The notes: generated by a model from the sequence alone, not told the origin. A stretch of DNA of 64,000 bases from Adiantum capillus-veneris (GCA_014529385.2 CM043960.1:30629396-30693395); one strand, 5' to 3'; shown: positions 10,314 through 22,940, counted from the first letter of the stretch. Numbers and translations: made by a program.

Positions 10314-11750
10314 TGAATAGACCTAAACTAGGGAAAACTAGAGCATCTAGTGTAGTTGTCCTTTAACTTCCTCTAGGATCACCTAGAGTAAAACTTTCTC
10401 TTTAAAACCACGTAGCTTAAGAGTGTCGTCTTTTGTTGTGTAGAGGTGGCTTGGGAGTAGATTATACTTGCTAAGTACCTTGTAGGACTGTAGGATTAGG
10501 TAAGGATGTTGAGAATGATTGATGGACAAGAAAAGTCTTAAGATTAAGGCTCAAAAAACCATAAAAAACAAGTGTCTGTGTACACCTTCCACAACCCAAT
10601 TGCAGTAGAACCTAAGAGTAGGGTAAGTAGAATCCGAGGTGGGATCTCAAATCATTGCTCACTCCAAAAGAATCATATGTGAGTTGTTTATGTGAAGTTG
10701 TAGAATTTCAGGTCTATGGCTTGAAACAGCATCGAAAGACTGTCAACCACTAAATCCGGCTGGAGATTATGCTCAGGGTAAGCTTAAAGATGCATTTGAG
10801 GTAAATTTTCAAGAGTTTGCAAAAACTTAGGTTATTTACATTTTCTTGATAATTTAGGCCAAATTAAGTTTTGACTTGACTCAGAGGCTTAAAACATTTC
10901 ATACAAAGATTGACCATTGATAAAATTACAAAAAACGTTCAATTTAGGCCAAAAGTAAATAATCTCAATTATTTACTTTTAGATCAAAATTGACCAAGGT
11001 TGATACCAGAGACTCTATGCATGATTATAAACATCTTTTGTGAAGGCTCATAGAATTTGGATCACAAAACAAACCAGAAACTTGATAAAAACTTAAATCT
11101 GTTCGATAAATTGAGTTTCACTTTATAAATCTTGTTCAAATTTGGTGAAACTTGACTCAGAGGCTTAGTTTAAAGTGTTTAACATGTGTGTAGCTCAGAT
11201 GATAAAAAAATATGCTAAAATTTACCAAAAGTAAATAATCACAATTATTTACTTTTGTCCAATTTTCAAACATTTTTGGCCAACCAAGCATACCACAAGT
11301 TGTATCATGTTCTATTGAGCACTCACATAAAATTTGGTAAGATAGGGATCTATAAAGTGAAAATTGTGGCCAGTTTTTATAAAGACAGTCTGTAGACACA
11401 AAATTGTTAACAAATTGAGTAGGGTTTATCCAAACTTGGTGAAACTTTGCTAGGGAGCTTAAGTTGAGTTGCTTTACTTGTTTGTATCAACATTTTGACA
11501 AAAAGTTGCTAAAGAATCCCAAAAGTAAATAATCGCGATTATTTACATCTGATCTAGAATTGAGAATTTATGCACAACTGAGTATACCACAAGGTCAAGC
11601 ATATGAAGTAGAATACTCATATCAAATTTGGATCACAAAAGTGAGACTTAAGCCAGATTCTTAAAAACTGAGTTTGCGGACACTAAACAGTTATAACTTG
11701 GAAAAATCTTATTTGAGTATTTGTGTGTTTATGACACTAGGTAAGATGGT
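10314..11750 (+). other. Long untranslated leader after the PBS
   Basis: No gene. It carries degenerate repeats of about 285 bp with recurring phrases such as 'ATTTGGTGAAACTTGACT' and three strong palindromes (next entry). It stops where a reverse-strand Gag remnant begins, so the matching downstream Gag is missing. Confidence 0.6.
10951..11546. repeat. Palindrome array 2 (AAAAGTAAATAAT arms)
   Basis: Three copies: 10951-10980 (13 bp arms AAAAGTAAATAAT around CTCA), 11226-11257 (14 bp arms around CACA) and 11525-11546 (22 bp perfect, core TCGCGA). Centres are 276 and 294 bp apart. Arms are kept while the CpG-containing core varies. Confidence 0.9.
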
Positions 11751-11759
11751 GGTACTTTA

Positions 11760-12741
11760 TGGGTGGCTTTTCTAAGAGCTCCTAGAGAGTACCTATTGGT
11801 TCAAGATTCTACACAAATTGTACTATTCTTATCAAAATCTTTTAACATGGTAGTGAAAGGTTTCTCACGGACAAAAAATAGAGTGATTTCCATCTCTGCA
11901 CATGGTTGCTTTCTCATGTCCTCTCAAAACAAGTTGACTCTGTAAGTAAAAAACAGATTTAGTGAGAGCACAAAGTTATAAAGTACAAAATGATATCATT
12001 ATCAAAGCTTTTCCTTCTAATGTCATTCCAAATCCCTCATTGAGTGTGGAAATCAAATATGTGTTCTGCTCTTAGCAATTGCTTGAAGCTAGCTAAGTGG
12101 TCATATGGATCCCCAGATCCACTGTATTTTCATACCCATTTTTGAAAATCAGTTGGTCTGACTCGTCCGTTTGGCTCATTTCCAACTCTTCTGGTAGTTG
12201 GTCTTGTCTCGAGTCCTTCAAACCAATTTGTTGGAAATAGTGACTCATGTAGCCCTGCAATGGCTCCAATGTCACTCGATTTTCTTTGTGATGAGGTAGG
12301 TTCGGGTTTTTTTAACATTTCTCTCAAAAGATCTCTCGAGTAGTTCTTCTCTTAGAATAGGATCAGGTCCTTTCCCCAATATCCAATCTCTTATAGAATA
12401 CCCTTGGTATCTAGTATGTTCTACCTCCTCGGGACTCATCATAACAAAGTTACTATTATAACAATCCCTAAATAGATGGTAGATCTATTGAACCCTTGTC
12501 TTTGATCTTGAAGATATAGATGATCTTCATGGTTTTTAACTGCCCCTTATTTGGCATGACAGGTCCATAAAATATCCTTGATGTTCCTATCCTCCCAACA
12601 ATAGACTCCAATCCTAAGATTATCCGTGTTAAGCCATTTCAAAGGTTTCAGATCGCCTTGATCGTATCCCTCGAATTCTAAAGTCGGTGGACCTTCTTTT
12701 GCTGCCATATCCGAAATTATTGTATTCAATTCTAACCCCAT
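11760..12741 (-). pseudogene. Gag remnant of an Athila-like Ty3 element
   Basis: Gag forms the particle that packages element RNA. Read on the minus strand across several frameshifts, 12741 to 12547 resembles a Gag N-terminus (MAAKEGPPTLEFEGYDQG ... YCWEDRNIKDI), and 12200 to 12000 gives DFQKWV, GSGDPYDHLASFKQLLRA and DFHTQ. The last part lines up with element A's Gag near 45.9-46.0 kb (GIGDPYAHVSAFKQVLRA, DFHTQYEGF). The zinc-knuckle part is absent. Its orientation is opposite to the leader just upstream, so this is a separate fragment or an inversion. Confidence 0.6.
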
Positions 12742-12899
12742 TTGTCTATCACATCAGGATTTTCAGCTTTTACATACTGAGTCCCGATAGTGTCCAAGTG
12801 AACACCTTCATTCACACTCTCTTCGGTGGACACCCTACTAGCGGTCTCTCCAAATATGCCTTGATTTTCTAGAATACGACCAGATCTAAGGTTCATATA

Positions 12900-13340
12900 G
12901 ACTTGTTAAGCCCTGGATAGAGAACTTACCGCGGCAGATTAGATTGTTATCCATTTTTTCCACTTGACTTGAACTCAACTCCTGTCAAGCTTCCAATTCT
13001 TTGCCTGCAACCTGGTTCCTGTGAAAATTTTAACCAAGTGAGCAATTTTCTCTCAAAGACTGTACAATTTTTGCTAACTATTGTGATTGGTCGGTGTATA
13101 TTACTTCAATCTGAGCTAAGTGAGTCAACAAATGTGATTTCCAGATTCTACCCTTGCAAAGAGCTAAAGGACTAACTGCACCTTGAAAACTGAGTTAACA
13201 TGTACTAATTTGTACCTGATGGAATCCAAACTTAACCAGTGGCCTTGTATTATGTTGTTCTAACATTGTACAAGCTCAAAAGTCCAAAACCTTGTCTTTG
13301 GGCTCAAAAGTAAATAATTTGATTATTTACTTTTCTCAAA
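12900..13340. repeat. Leader fragment with a single palindrome
   Basis: Non-coding. A palindrome at 13306-13334 has 13 bp arms AAAAGTAAATAAT around TTG, the same motif as array 2. It adjoins the minus-strand Gag remnant and is probably that fragment's leader. Confidence 0.6.
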
Positions 13341-14300
13341 TTTTTCACTTTTTAGAATTGTTTTGTCATATAGACACCTTGTTGTAGTCTTTGGACAAGT
13401 TTCACTGAATTTGAGTGTGTATAAATCTCTAGATGAGGAAGACAAATACTTGTAAGAGAAGCCTAACAACAACATTGTCTCCAATTTGTAATTATTTTCA
13501 TGAGGTTGGATTCCTCTATAAATGCAATATAAATATGTTTTTTTTGTTGAATGGTATCGCATTGAGTGAGAGTATTTAATTTAGATTATTGGATTTTCAT
13601 ACAGATTTGAGAAATATTGTTGACATTTATGGATATTTTGATTTTCCTGTAAGATGTTTCAAGTCTCAAGTCTTAATCACTCCACCATGAAGAAATTCAA
13701 GCAATATTTTGATTTCAATTTAATCATTAATGGTTATTCTTATTAAAGTGGATCATAACCTTTGTCAAGATGTCCTCATTTGGGGATGTTGAATACATAT
13801 CATTAGCAACGTTTCACAAGTTGAGAAAGCTAAATTCTTGCTTTCCAACATGTTATTGTTTCCATACTATGCCTATGCCAAGCTTGACTTAGAGAAATGA
13901 CAACTTGAGAAGGAGGTGCCGATGTATAGCGGTGACTTATTATTAATTCGTGTTTCAACATACATATACTGTAAATACTTTGAGTTCCACCTTTTTGAGT
14001 AGTGTTGACAAGTTTTTGGTTTCAAATCTTCTTAAATATCCCTATTCATTAGCTATTGGTAGCTATTTCTTTGGTATTGCTAAAGATGATACCAATAGCT
14101 ATCACCTTGTGAACTTAACTATTAAATTGTGGATTTTATTTTTACTATGTAGCTCATTTGGATAGAGAAATTGTAAACATAAATTATAGATACATGCATT
14201 GTATAACATAGAAGATATGTACCACTCGAGCCTATGTAAACTACTTCTCAAGAAACCTTTGGTTGGACACTATAACAATAGGGGTCACATGTGGTTTCAA
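13341..14300. other. AT-rich non-coding DNA
   Basis: No gene seen. A small inverted repeat (AGCTATTGGTA / TACCAATAGCT) lies at about 14052-14102. Confidence 0.4.
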
Positions 14301-14700
14301 ATACCAAAGGAATGGATTTACCAAAACATTCCCAAGAATACAAGGTGGACACAAGGAAGTAAAAATTGGCTCCTTGTTTGGTCGATTCTGGTGCTAAATG
14401 TTTGTGCACAGGATTTGTGAGGCCTTTGACCCGGAGAGTTCACTGAAGTATATGTAACATAGTACATGTGTTCAACATAAGGGATTTTATATTCTTTTAA
14501 ATTTATGGAAAGATGTGTAGATAAGGCCTATAAGGGGTACTTTTAATCCATTATGGTGAACGCACGTGATATAGGAAAGTTTTACATAGTGAATTCTTGG
14601 GGCCTTTGAAGACAGAGCAAAAGGGGAAGGGGGGAGTTCTCTGAGTACATCAAACACTACACCTCTATCTCATAGGCATGCATTAAAAAAATGCACAAGT

Positions 14701-14772
14701 GGGGCCGCACGGGCACACAAAATGGCCAAACAAGGGTCCCTGATTGGCCATTTTGTGTGCCCGTGCGGCCCC
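14701..14772. repeat. 29-bp perfect inverted repeat (hairpin)
   Basis: The arms are 14701-14729 (starting GGGGCCGCACGGGCACAC) and 14744-14772, with a 14 nt loop. With one mismatch the pairing extends outward through CAAG/CTTG. Confidence 0.95.
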
Positions 14773-14976
14773 TCTTGTTGAGGGTCCTTAGGGATTTAAA
14801 ATGACAAATACAAGCATATTTTAGTTGTTTGGCCATGCCTTTACCAAGACAATCCCAAGAACAAGGGGTGAACACAAGGAAGTAAAAACTAGCTCCTTGT
14901 TTGCTTGATTTCTAGTGATTGATGTTGTGCACAGAATTTGTGAGACCTTTGAACACAGAGCAAGGAAGAAGGGGAA

Positions 14977-15001
14977 GGGGGGGGGGGGGGGGGGGGGGGG
15001 G
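14977..15001 (+). repeat. G25 homopolymer
   Basis: An uninterrupted run of about 25 G, preceded by GGGGAA and followed by TGGTGG. It could form stacked G-quadruplexes, and its exact length is prone to assembly error. Confidence 0.9.
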
Positions 15002-15240
15002 TGGTGGTCTTGCTTTGAGTACATCAAACACTACACCTCTATGTCATGGCCATGCATTAAAAAAAGCACGTGTTTGCCATTTTAAGGCCCCAGGGACCCT
15101 CAACAAGAGGGGCCACAAGGGTGGGCACACAGGATTTGTGAGGCCTTTGAACACATAGCAAAATGGGGGGGTTGGAGAGCTCTTGCTCTCTGTACATCAA
15201 ACACCACATCTTTATCTCATGACCATGCATGAAAAAAAGA

Positions 15241-15290
15241 AAATTTTTGCCATGTAAAGGCCCTCGAGGCCCTTTACATGGCAAAAATTT
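15241..15290. repeat. 50-bp near-perfect palindrome
   Basis: The arms 15241-15260 and 15271-15290 are exact complements (AAATTTTTGCCATGTAAAGG). The ten-base centre contains CTCGAG with a single mismatched pair. Confidence 0.95.
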
Positions 15291-15839
15291 ACAAAATTTA
15301 TGTATTTGAGCATGATAGAAGGTCTAGGTTCGAGCATGAACTTTTAGGCTGTTTTCAACAGCTTCTAGCTTCCAATCGGCTCCGAATTTGTCTGGGCTTG
15401 ACTCACATGAATTTGTTTACTCGTCGCACTCTTCGACCATTGTGTGATGCAAAAAAAGTTCCACTTTTGCAAAGAGATTCTTGATTGCTCAAAATGAAGG
15501 ATCCTCAAGTTAGATGACACCTGGAATGTTTCACAACGAGAATAGAGAGTTTGTTATCAATATTTCATCAAGTTCTTTGGATGAGCTTGATGAAAAACTA
15601 GTGCTCCAATCCTCACAAGTGTGCATAGAAGAAATAGTAAACAACTTTAGCTTTCTTGGAAGGCTTGGAAACTATGTCACATGTCACAACATGGAGAGTT
15701 TTGTGTACTACACCCAATTCTATTGAGATGAAAAGCACTTTGCAGCGAATTCTTCTGGCTAAGCACAAGTATCATAGATTGAGCAGAATTATTTCAAGGT
15801 GTACAATTATTGAATAGATTGAGGAGATTCCTTGCCTTC
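15291..15839. other. Non-coding DNA
   Basis: Short open stretches only; nothing recognised. Confidence 0.3.
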
Positions 15840-16300
15840 TTTAGGTTTCCTTTGGCTTGCTTGGTATAACTTTACCTTTATTTATACTCTGAAGTTGAAG
15901 CCTTGCCCTTGCATTTGGTTTGATCTTCGACAGTTTCCAAGGGCTTGGCTCTGGTAGGTCCAAACTACTTGCTCCAAAGAAGTATTGGCTTTCAAAGATG
16001 GAAAATATTGTGGCTAGTATTACCATTGGACCTCATGCAATCAACTCTTCTTTTGTTGCTAACTCAATCTTCAACATTTGAACTTCGGCCTCTAATGCAT
16101 CCAATTTTTTTTGCGTGTCATCTTTTTCCTTTCAAAAACTTGTCACCAGCTCTAGCCTCTATAATTGCTTAGCTGCGAGCTCATCTTTTTTTAATGCTTT
16201 TTTTAAAGCTCTTTGTATGCTGAATTTGTGGAAGTGGAAAAGCTATGAGAGATCCAAAAATTGAGCTCTCTCTAATGGGATTTAATAAGTCAGCTTGTTG
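15840..16300 (-). pseudogene. Coiled-coil ORF remnant
   Basis: On the minus strand, with stops, it reads a heptad-rich stretch (KKLDALEAEVQMLKIELATK) followed by a less structured tail. It may be a fragment of the same kind of extra ORF as at 18366-20506 and 20598-22864, further along the same strand. No catalytic motif is seen. Confidence 0.3.
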
Positions 16301-16320
16301 AGCACTACAATCTATCTTCC

Positions 16321-16592
16321 AAATGTACAATCTGGGAATTTGAGAGGTCAATTGCATTTGTAGTTTCTTGCTTTATAGAGTAGTATGCTGCAAGGTTTAT
16401 TGAATTTTTGTGAGTTGATGATCATGTTGATCAACCCTTATCATTAGTATATCTATAATGTACAAGCTGGCCATTTGAGAGGGTCAATTGCATTTGTAGT
16501 TTCTTTTTCTATAAAGTAGTATGCTGCAAGGTTTCTTGCATATTTGTGAGTTGATGATCATGTTGATCAATCCTTATATTATTATATCTATA
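16321..16592 (+). repeat. Tandem duplication, period about 136 bp
   Basis: The copies begin AATGTACAA at 16321 and 16457 and share GTCAATTGCATTTGTAGTTT, GTAGTATGCTGCAAGGTTT and GATGATCATGTTGATCAA. Non-coding. Confidence 0.85.
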
Positions 16593-18365
16593 ATGGGGTG
16601 CATATTGATTAATTCCCGACCTTGTATATCCATATTGGATCTTTGGCTTTAAACCTCTTTCGTCAGCTATTTTACCTCTCCCTGTAGCGTTTACACTTCA
16701 CATCAATTTTAGCTTTAGCAAGGATTTGTATCTCAAAAATATTTATGCTTGAATTGAGCAGATCATTCTTAAGTGCTCTAACTATTCTATCAATAGTGGC
16801 AAGTTTGAATTCCCTGTGCTAAAGGGCATCATAATATCATCAATGCTAGCCCTAGCTCAGGTTTCTTTGAGCTTGACATCATATCTTGGATAAAGTGGCC
16901 TATATTACATCAGAGGTGACATGGGAGGGTACCATCTAAGTGTGGTGGGAAGAAATTTCCCCTGATCAACTCTTGCTTTGTTTGCCTTTTGCCATATGTA
17001 GGTGAATTCATGATAAGGTACTCTAGCTACCACATTTTATCAGTGGCTATTGTTTGGGGGTGCCATCATAGAGTAGCTCCAATGACCAACATATAATGTT
17101 AATCCGGATTGATGAGCTACCTGGCTAGGGCATGGAAACTGTCACACAAGATTTGTGAGCTAATAATGACAACACAAATAATGAACTCTATGAGGAGAAC
17201 TTCTTGGCCTATGGAGGAGCTCAACCACAAGCTTTGCAATCTCCACATCCATTTTTATTCATCTAAATCAATTCAATCACACACACTAATGATTCCAATG
17301 ATGCACAACATCCCTAATCCCATCATTTAATCACAATAACACATGCATAGATCCTTCAAGCATCCACGCTACAATCAAACCTAGAGGCACACACAAAGAA
17401 TAGGGGGCAATTACACAAGATTATACACTAATTAGTTAAAATCTAGTCAATCAAGGCATCAGACAATCAATAGAGAGTGAAAGAGGAACAATGAAAGAGA
17501 ATCATGAGCATTGATTAGTTTAATTAAGTCACATGAGCAAGGAGAATCTCAAGGACTCCATATCCGTACACCACATGAGCTCTCATTAGAGGCTCTCTCA
17601 ACAAATGAGGATAACAACCCTGATTCCGTTTACACACTATTGTATATGCCTAGGGTTAACATGTGCAATGTATGAATGCCATTAGGCTCCACACTTACTA
17701 TGTATGTAACCTAGACACACTAATTGATATATTCTTTACAACTTAGAATTTTCAATGAGCCAATAACTAACCATAAATTTTACAATGGTTTGAAATAAAT
17801 CAAGAATTTACAATACATGGTGAAGTTTATTCCACTGTAGCATCTTAAATGTTCAAACTTGTCTTTGGCATGAGATGATGATGTTGCATTTTCTGTTGTA
17901 GCACCATAATGGCGAGGTTTGTTCACTATTGATTAAGAGTATGTACAAGAGAAATAGAGAAGTGAGGATCTAAATTACGGTTTAATATCTAGATAAACAA
18001 AGGGAAAAAACCCATTGGGAAAAAAGTTCCTTTGAGAAACCTGCAGTATTGGTGTACTTATTAGCATGGGAAATATTAACAAAGTACTAAAGGAAATATT
18101 TGCTGATGGATATATAAATAATTAGATGGCGGAAAATATAAGGGTAGCAATTTTGAAAGCTGGTTTGCCTATTGTAGTCCACTCAAGATACATAGTGGAA
18201 GCAAAAAATAGTGTCTAATGCATATGTCTAATGATGGAACATCCTGCATGCATACACAAAAATACATGAAAACAATATGCTATGCAAGAAAGATTTTTAA
18301 GGGTTATTCAGAAGGAAGGTGTAGCTATAAAAGAATATGACAAGGCTTTACAAGTTGGCACCCCT
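16593..18365. other. Non-coding, AT-rich, old repeat debris
   Basis: No gene supported. At about 17995-18020 there is AAAGGGAAAAAACCCATTGGG, matching in reverse orientation the motif at 52952-52985 in element A. Otherwise nothing recognised. Confidence 0.35.
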
Positions 18366-20506
18366 TTAGAAAGGCTTTTTGCTATTGAGGATATCTTCTC
18401 TCATCTTACTATGCACAATGCATGAGTATAGGACTCTATGCCACTCTAGCATTATTAAGTTAATAGATTTTGACTCTTCTGCTCCGCTCTTTGAGTATGA
18501 GAGACTTGACTTATATGATCTCAACTCTTCTAGCTTGATCATAAGCCTAATAGCTACGACTCTTAGCATTGAAGCTTTGGAGCTAATGCTTTTCTCATTT
18601 TGTGATTCGGCCTCCTGACTCTCAGTATGCCAAAGAGTGATTTTTGCACCTTGGAAACTTGAATTTTACGTTTGTATCTTGCTGTCTTGGAGCTTTTCAA
18701 GATGCTCCTAAAGCTTGTGCTTTTGTTCTTTAAGTGTCATTGCTTTTGCTTTGGTATCCTTCAGATCCAGCTCCCGTAGGCTGGTGATGGATTTTTGACA
18801 TTTGAATTGCAGTTTGATGTGCTCTAAATGGTCGTCAATGTCAAATTCTTGAAAGAGCCTAGCTCCATCTTCAATTATAGCCCTTTAGTGCAAAGATGAT
18901 AGCCCTATTTTGGATGTGATGCATTGCTGAGAGGTGCCAACTTTCGGCTCTTTTTCTTTGGGTATCCTCCTTTTCTAATCTTGCTCTTTCTCCTTGGATA
19001 GAGCCTTCTCCGTGCTTTCTATTTCCTTGTCCTTGTGGTCTTCTTACTGCTTTTGAGACTCTTGTTGCTCTGGAGTGGTCTGCTGATGAGTGACTTCTTT
19101 TTCTTGAGAATTATCCTTCTTTCTATCTTCAATAATTGGTTTCTCTCGAGGCTGGCTACTCTTGAGTCTTCTTTTGCTTTTTAGATTCATTTTTTGACAC
19201 TTGAGTAGGAGGAGGGGTGGTAGCCTTGGAGGAGAGTGGTGGCACTATTTGACTGTGGATTTCTAAGGGTTCTATTCCCATCTCCTCCCTTGGTGGTTCT
19301 TCATCATATTTTTCCTTGCCTTTTGAGGAGTCATCTGAGGATTCTAGATCACCCATCTTTTGCTTTTTGGACTCCTCTTGAGCTCTTTGTTCCGCTATGC
19401 ACTTGAGAACATTATGGATATGTTGCTGCATGGTGCAGACAAGCTCCACCTTATCTACCACCATTTTCCTTTTGTATTTCTTGATTTTATCTAGTCTTTC
19501 AACTTTTCTTTGCTCTAGAGGTTTATCTTGATCTTCCTCCTCCTCGTCATTCGCATCCACACCCCTACTTCTACCTTCTTTTTTTCTTCAGTCAACCTTT
19601 GTTGTTGTTCCTCTCAATCTCTGTGTCTCTTCCATGGGTCTCTGAGCCTGAGAGATTGAAATTTGATCCCTTGGATCTGTTGATCTCCACTTGACCTGCA
19701 CTAGAATGTGGTTTGGAACTCAAAGGGGGCGCCTCTATTTTTTTGGCTTTATTTTGTTGCTGATCTCTATGTCAATTTTCATATCTTCACTGTTGGATTC
19801 CCTATTTCTTGAGCTCTATCCTCTTGTATTTTTGGTGCCAATGAAGGATCTATTTTTGCTCAGACCACATGCTTTGACTTGTGCAATAGGTCAATTCGAG
19901 AATCGATTGGTGGTAGTTGGTCAATCATTCTAAGGTCTTGGTATAATATCATGGTTAGCATTGGCCCTGTGTCATGTAGGTTTTGTTTCTCTCGTTGCTC
20001 TTGAGGTTGGTCTTGACCAAATTCCCTAGAATATAGTTCCCCAAGTCGGAGCACAGACTACCCTTTTCTTAGAAAGCCCCATTGCCATGACAACTGCAAT
20101 GGGCAAGTTTGGCTCTGTGTACCTTGAAGGCTTCTATACTTTGAGATGAGATCAACCGAAGTGGAAGCTCTATTTTTTAATATACTAGGTCCTTGTAGGC
20201 GAGGTTATGGCCTTGTTGCTTGATGAATGCTTTGGTTTGTTGTAATTTGGCCCAAATTTGACATATGCCAAATCCTTCCATACTTTACATGCTCAAAGAT
20301 CTTACTTTGTAAATTCAACGTTTACTTTCAAAACTCAATAGTCTCTGAAAATGTTCTAGATCAGAAAGAAGAACATCATCCTCCAGATACATCCTAGTAA
20401 TAGGAGCTTGCTGATGTCTTAGCCTCTTGTTCAGTGTGATAAGCTGTAATGAGTGTTGCTCATCACCCTTCAAGGTCTTAGTCACAGCTTTAGCTTTTCC
20501 TTTCAC
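18366..20506 (-). pseudogene. Charged coiled-coil extra ORF, badly broken
   Basis: Minus strand. The best open part is 19560 to 19156: acidic start (MDANDEEEEDQDKP), basic middle, Ser/Pro-rich linker. After several stops follow heptad-like segments near 18850-18700 and 18570-18366 (MIKLEELRSYKSSLSYS). Upstream pieces at 20506-20315 and 20054-19860 lie on the same strand. The order of charged linker then coiled coil resembles the extra ORFs at 5150-8702 and 20598-22864, so I infer a third diverged copy. No function can be assigned. Confidence 0.35.
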
Positions 20507-20597
20507 ATCTGAACTATGCTATGACTGGTATACTGGGGAGTCTTCAGTGTTTCCTGGTTGCTAATCATCAGCCCCCTGGTCTCCCGACTGTTGATCC

Positions 20598-22864
20598 CTA
20601 TACTGGGCTGGTCTGCGTTGGGCTGACTGCCCCTTGTGGTAGCTGATCCACCAGCACCAGATCCTGAAGGCGGAGATGGAGGAGAGTCATTATCATCATC
20701 ATGTTTATCTGCTGGTTCATCCTCTCTCTCTTCATACTTCTCTTCTGCTTTATTAGAATCCTCATCAAGGTTATTCTGCTTATCAATATAGTCAAAAAAT
20801 CTTGATTTGCCAAAGCACTGTTATATTCAAAAAGTTTATCTTGCAAATCACTCTGCATTGTTTCCATGAGTGCCTTCCGATTATCCATATTTAAAATGGC
20901 GTTGCTTTTTGGATTCAGAATGTCAGCCAAGTTATTGTATATGTATCTTTCTGTTAAAGAGGCTTTCAATGTAGTGTGGCTGGCCAACAATGAGTTGAAA
21001 TCAACTCTCTTCATCCTCATCATAGTCTCAAATTTGTCAGCAGCTCTCTCAGCCTCCGCCTTTTCTTCATTTAACTACCTCAGCTCAAACTCAAGCTTTG
21101 ACAGCTTACTTTCCAATGTTTGAATTTCCCTGGCTGAGTGATTTTCAAGAACAGTATGCCGCAAGAATTGTGCCCCTATATCCTGTTTCAACTTCTCGAC
21201 TTGCTGCTCAATGTTCCTTGGTTCTACTTTTAACTTGTTGACTTCATCAATGGATGTTGAGGCATCCATCATTTGTCCCAAGGCATTGACAATTGTATTC
21301 GAGGATGAATGGATAAGTACTGAGAAACCATCCATGACTGTCGCTGGGTCAGAGGCAACTGGCTCATAAACTATAACAGGAGCCATATATGGTAGTGTGG
21401 TAAAGTCAGATTTGTGCAAAACTAATCATCCTGTGAGAGGGTGACTCTGTAGTTGTTGTAATCTGTCCTTTTGGTTAAGGCTAAAGACAATTCATTGAAA
21501 GGAATAGGAACTTTTCTTGTTGGACTAGAAGGTGCGAGACCTTTTTCCTTATCAGTATGGACTACCAACTGCTCACCACTGGTCCTGTCTAGCTTGTCTT
21601 TTCCAGCATTGGTGTTTGCTGGACTCTGCCCCTCTTGTTGGCTGGTCCCAACAATAATCTTTACTAGAGGCTGTTCTTCCTGGCCAACTGAAGTCTGGCC
21701 TGCTGAAGATTTTTCAGTAGACACAATTTTGACCTGACTTTCTAATTGTTTCAAGAAAGCACTTCTCTTGGCCAATGTAGTTTTTGGTCTCTTGGAACTA
21801 CCAGCTTCCACCTGCGTGGAATTTCTCTTCTCTCCAGTGAGAACCAACTGAGTACGTGGAGTTTCTTCATTTGAAGATAAATCAACATTGTTAGTTATTG
21901 GGATGGGTTTCTGACTCCAAACCATCCGGACCTAGTTATGAGCATCTGGACAAGTTGCCCAGTAAAGAAACTACCAGACATACCAGGCTTTAGAAACAAT
22001 CTGAGACAAAATCTAACATAGGTTGATTGAAGTTGTGGCATCTAATCTCTTTGCCAGTAACATAGCAAACAATTTTTCTGAGACATATGTGGGGTTATTT
22101 TTCAAACTCACAGCTTCAACCACAAGCCGATAAGCAACGGGGACATCCAGACCTACTACTGGAACCCCTTGTGCGCTGGCCTTGTGGATTTTCTTGGCTG
22201 CGTCATCTTTCTTTAGATCTGCACTTATATATTCTGCAGTTGCCATAGTCGACTTCGGCTCATTTGGCATCTTGAAAGCATAAGCAATGTCATCTGGAGT
22301 TTCTGACACTTTCCTATCATATACTACAACGTTGCCTTCATCAGCATTGAAGGAATCAAGAACCTGCCAAATGATAGATGTGTTAAACTCAATTCTTGTG
22401 GCTTGCACAACCACATGCAAATCCCACTGTCGTAGCAATGCTTCAGCTTGATCGGTAAACACATACCGATGTATTTTACTATGGGGAATAAGTGGTAGAG
22501 AAGCTTTGATAGAATTGATAAGTGTCGAGGTTTTGTCTATAGTGTCCTACATCTCCTTCAACATTTTCCTTCTGCCCATACAAGGTGAAAACAATGACTC
22601 TGTAGAAGAAAAAGAAGACTTACTCGAATATTCAAATCTGTATCCAGGTGTATTTGGTAAAGACAGACAGTAATCGACAGTTGTTTCTGATGAAGAAGTT
22701 TGTGGTTGTAGTGAAGAGGCTTTGGAGCTTGGCGATGGCGAATGTGTAACAGCAGGCAAACGTCGTGCAGGAGACTTATGAGGAAAAATGCCTACTCGCC
22801 TTACTGTTATACGCGTTCGTGCCATAAAAGCTCCACTACTTACCTTTTCTAGAGTTCTGTGCAT
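20598..22864 (-). pseudogene. Giant extra ORF of element C, downstream of integrase
   Basis: It lies on the same strand just after C's integrase. The order matches X's ORF. A Ser/Pro-rich head is at 22864-22547. A compact N-terminal domain is at 22462-22013 (FNTSIIWQVLDSFNADEG ... PVAYRLVVEAVSLKNNPTY). A polar linker (21925-21422) is followed by a coiled coil (about 21270-20900) and an acidic Ser/Pro/Gly-rich region. Stops separate the parts. I infer homology with 5150-8702 from layout and scattered patterns, not from strong identity. The C-terminal domain seen in X is missing here. Confidence 0.5.
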
Positions 22865-22940
22865 TGTCTAATACTCTCCATGTTCTTTGAAATGATTATC
22901 ACAACAGTTCGACTGGCCCTTTTCCCCATAAAAACTGATA

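Larger units (their letters stand above)
14310..15290. repeat. Cluster of degenerate direct repeats with large hairpins
   Basis: A block around 14310-14440 recurs at 14830-14960 (ACACAAGGAAGTAAAAA, GTGCACAGGATTTGTGAGG). A smaller unit (GGCCTTTGAAC-A-AGCAA, G-run, GTACATCAAACAC-ACA-CT, CATGCAT-AAAAAA) occurs three times near 14575, 14945 and 15140. Each ends at a different self-complementary or GC-rich segment. No coding potential; origin unknown. Confidence 0.75.

Noticed and set aside
14821-15158. Open frames with poly-Gly or poly-Pro across the G25 run
   Set aside because: Homopolymer artefact within non-coding repeats.
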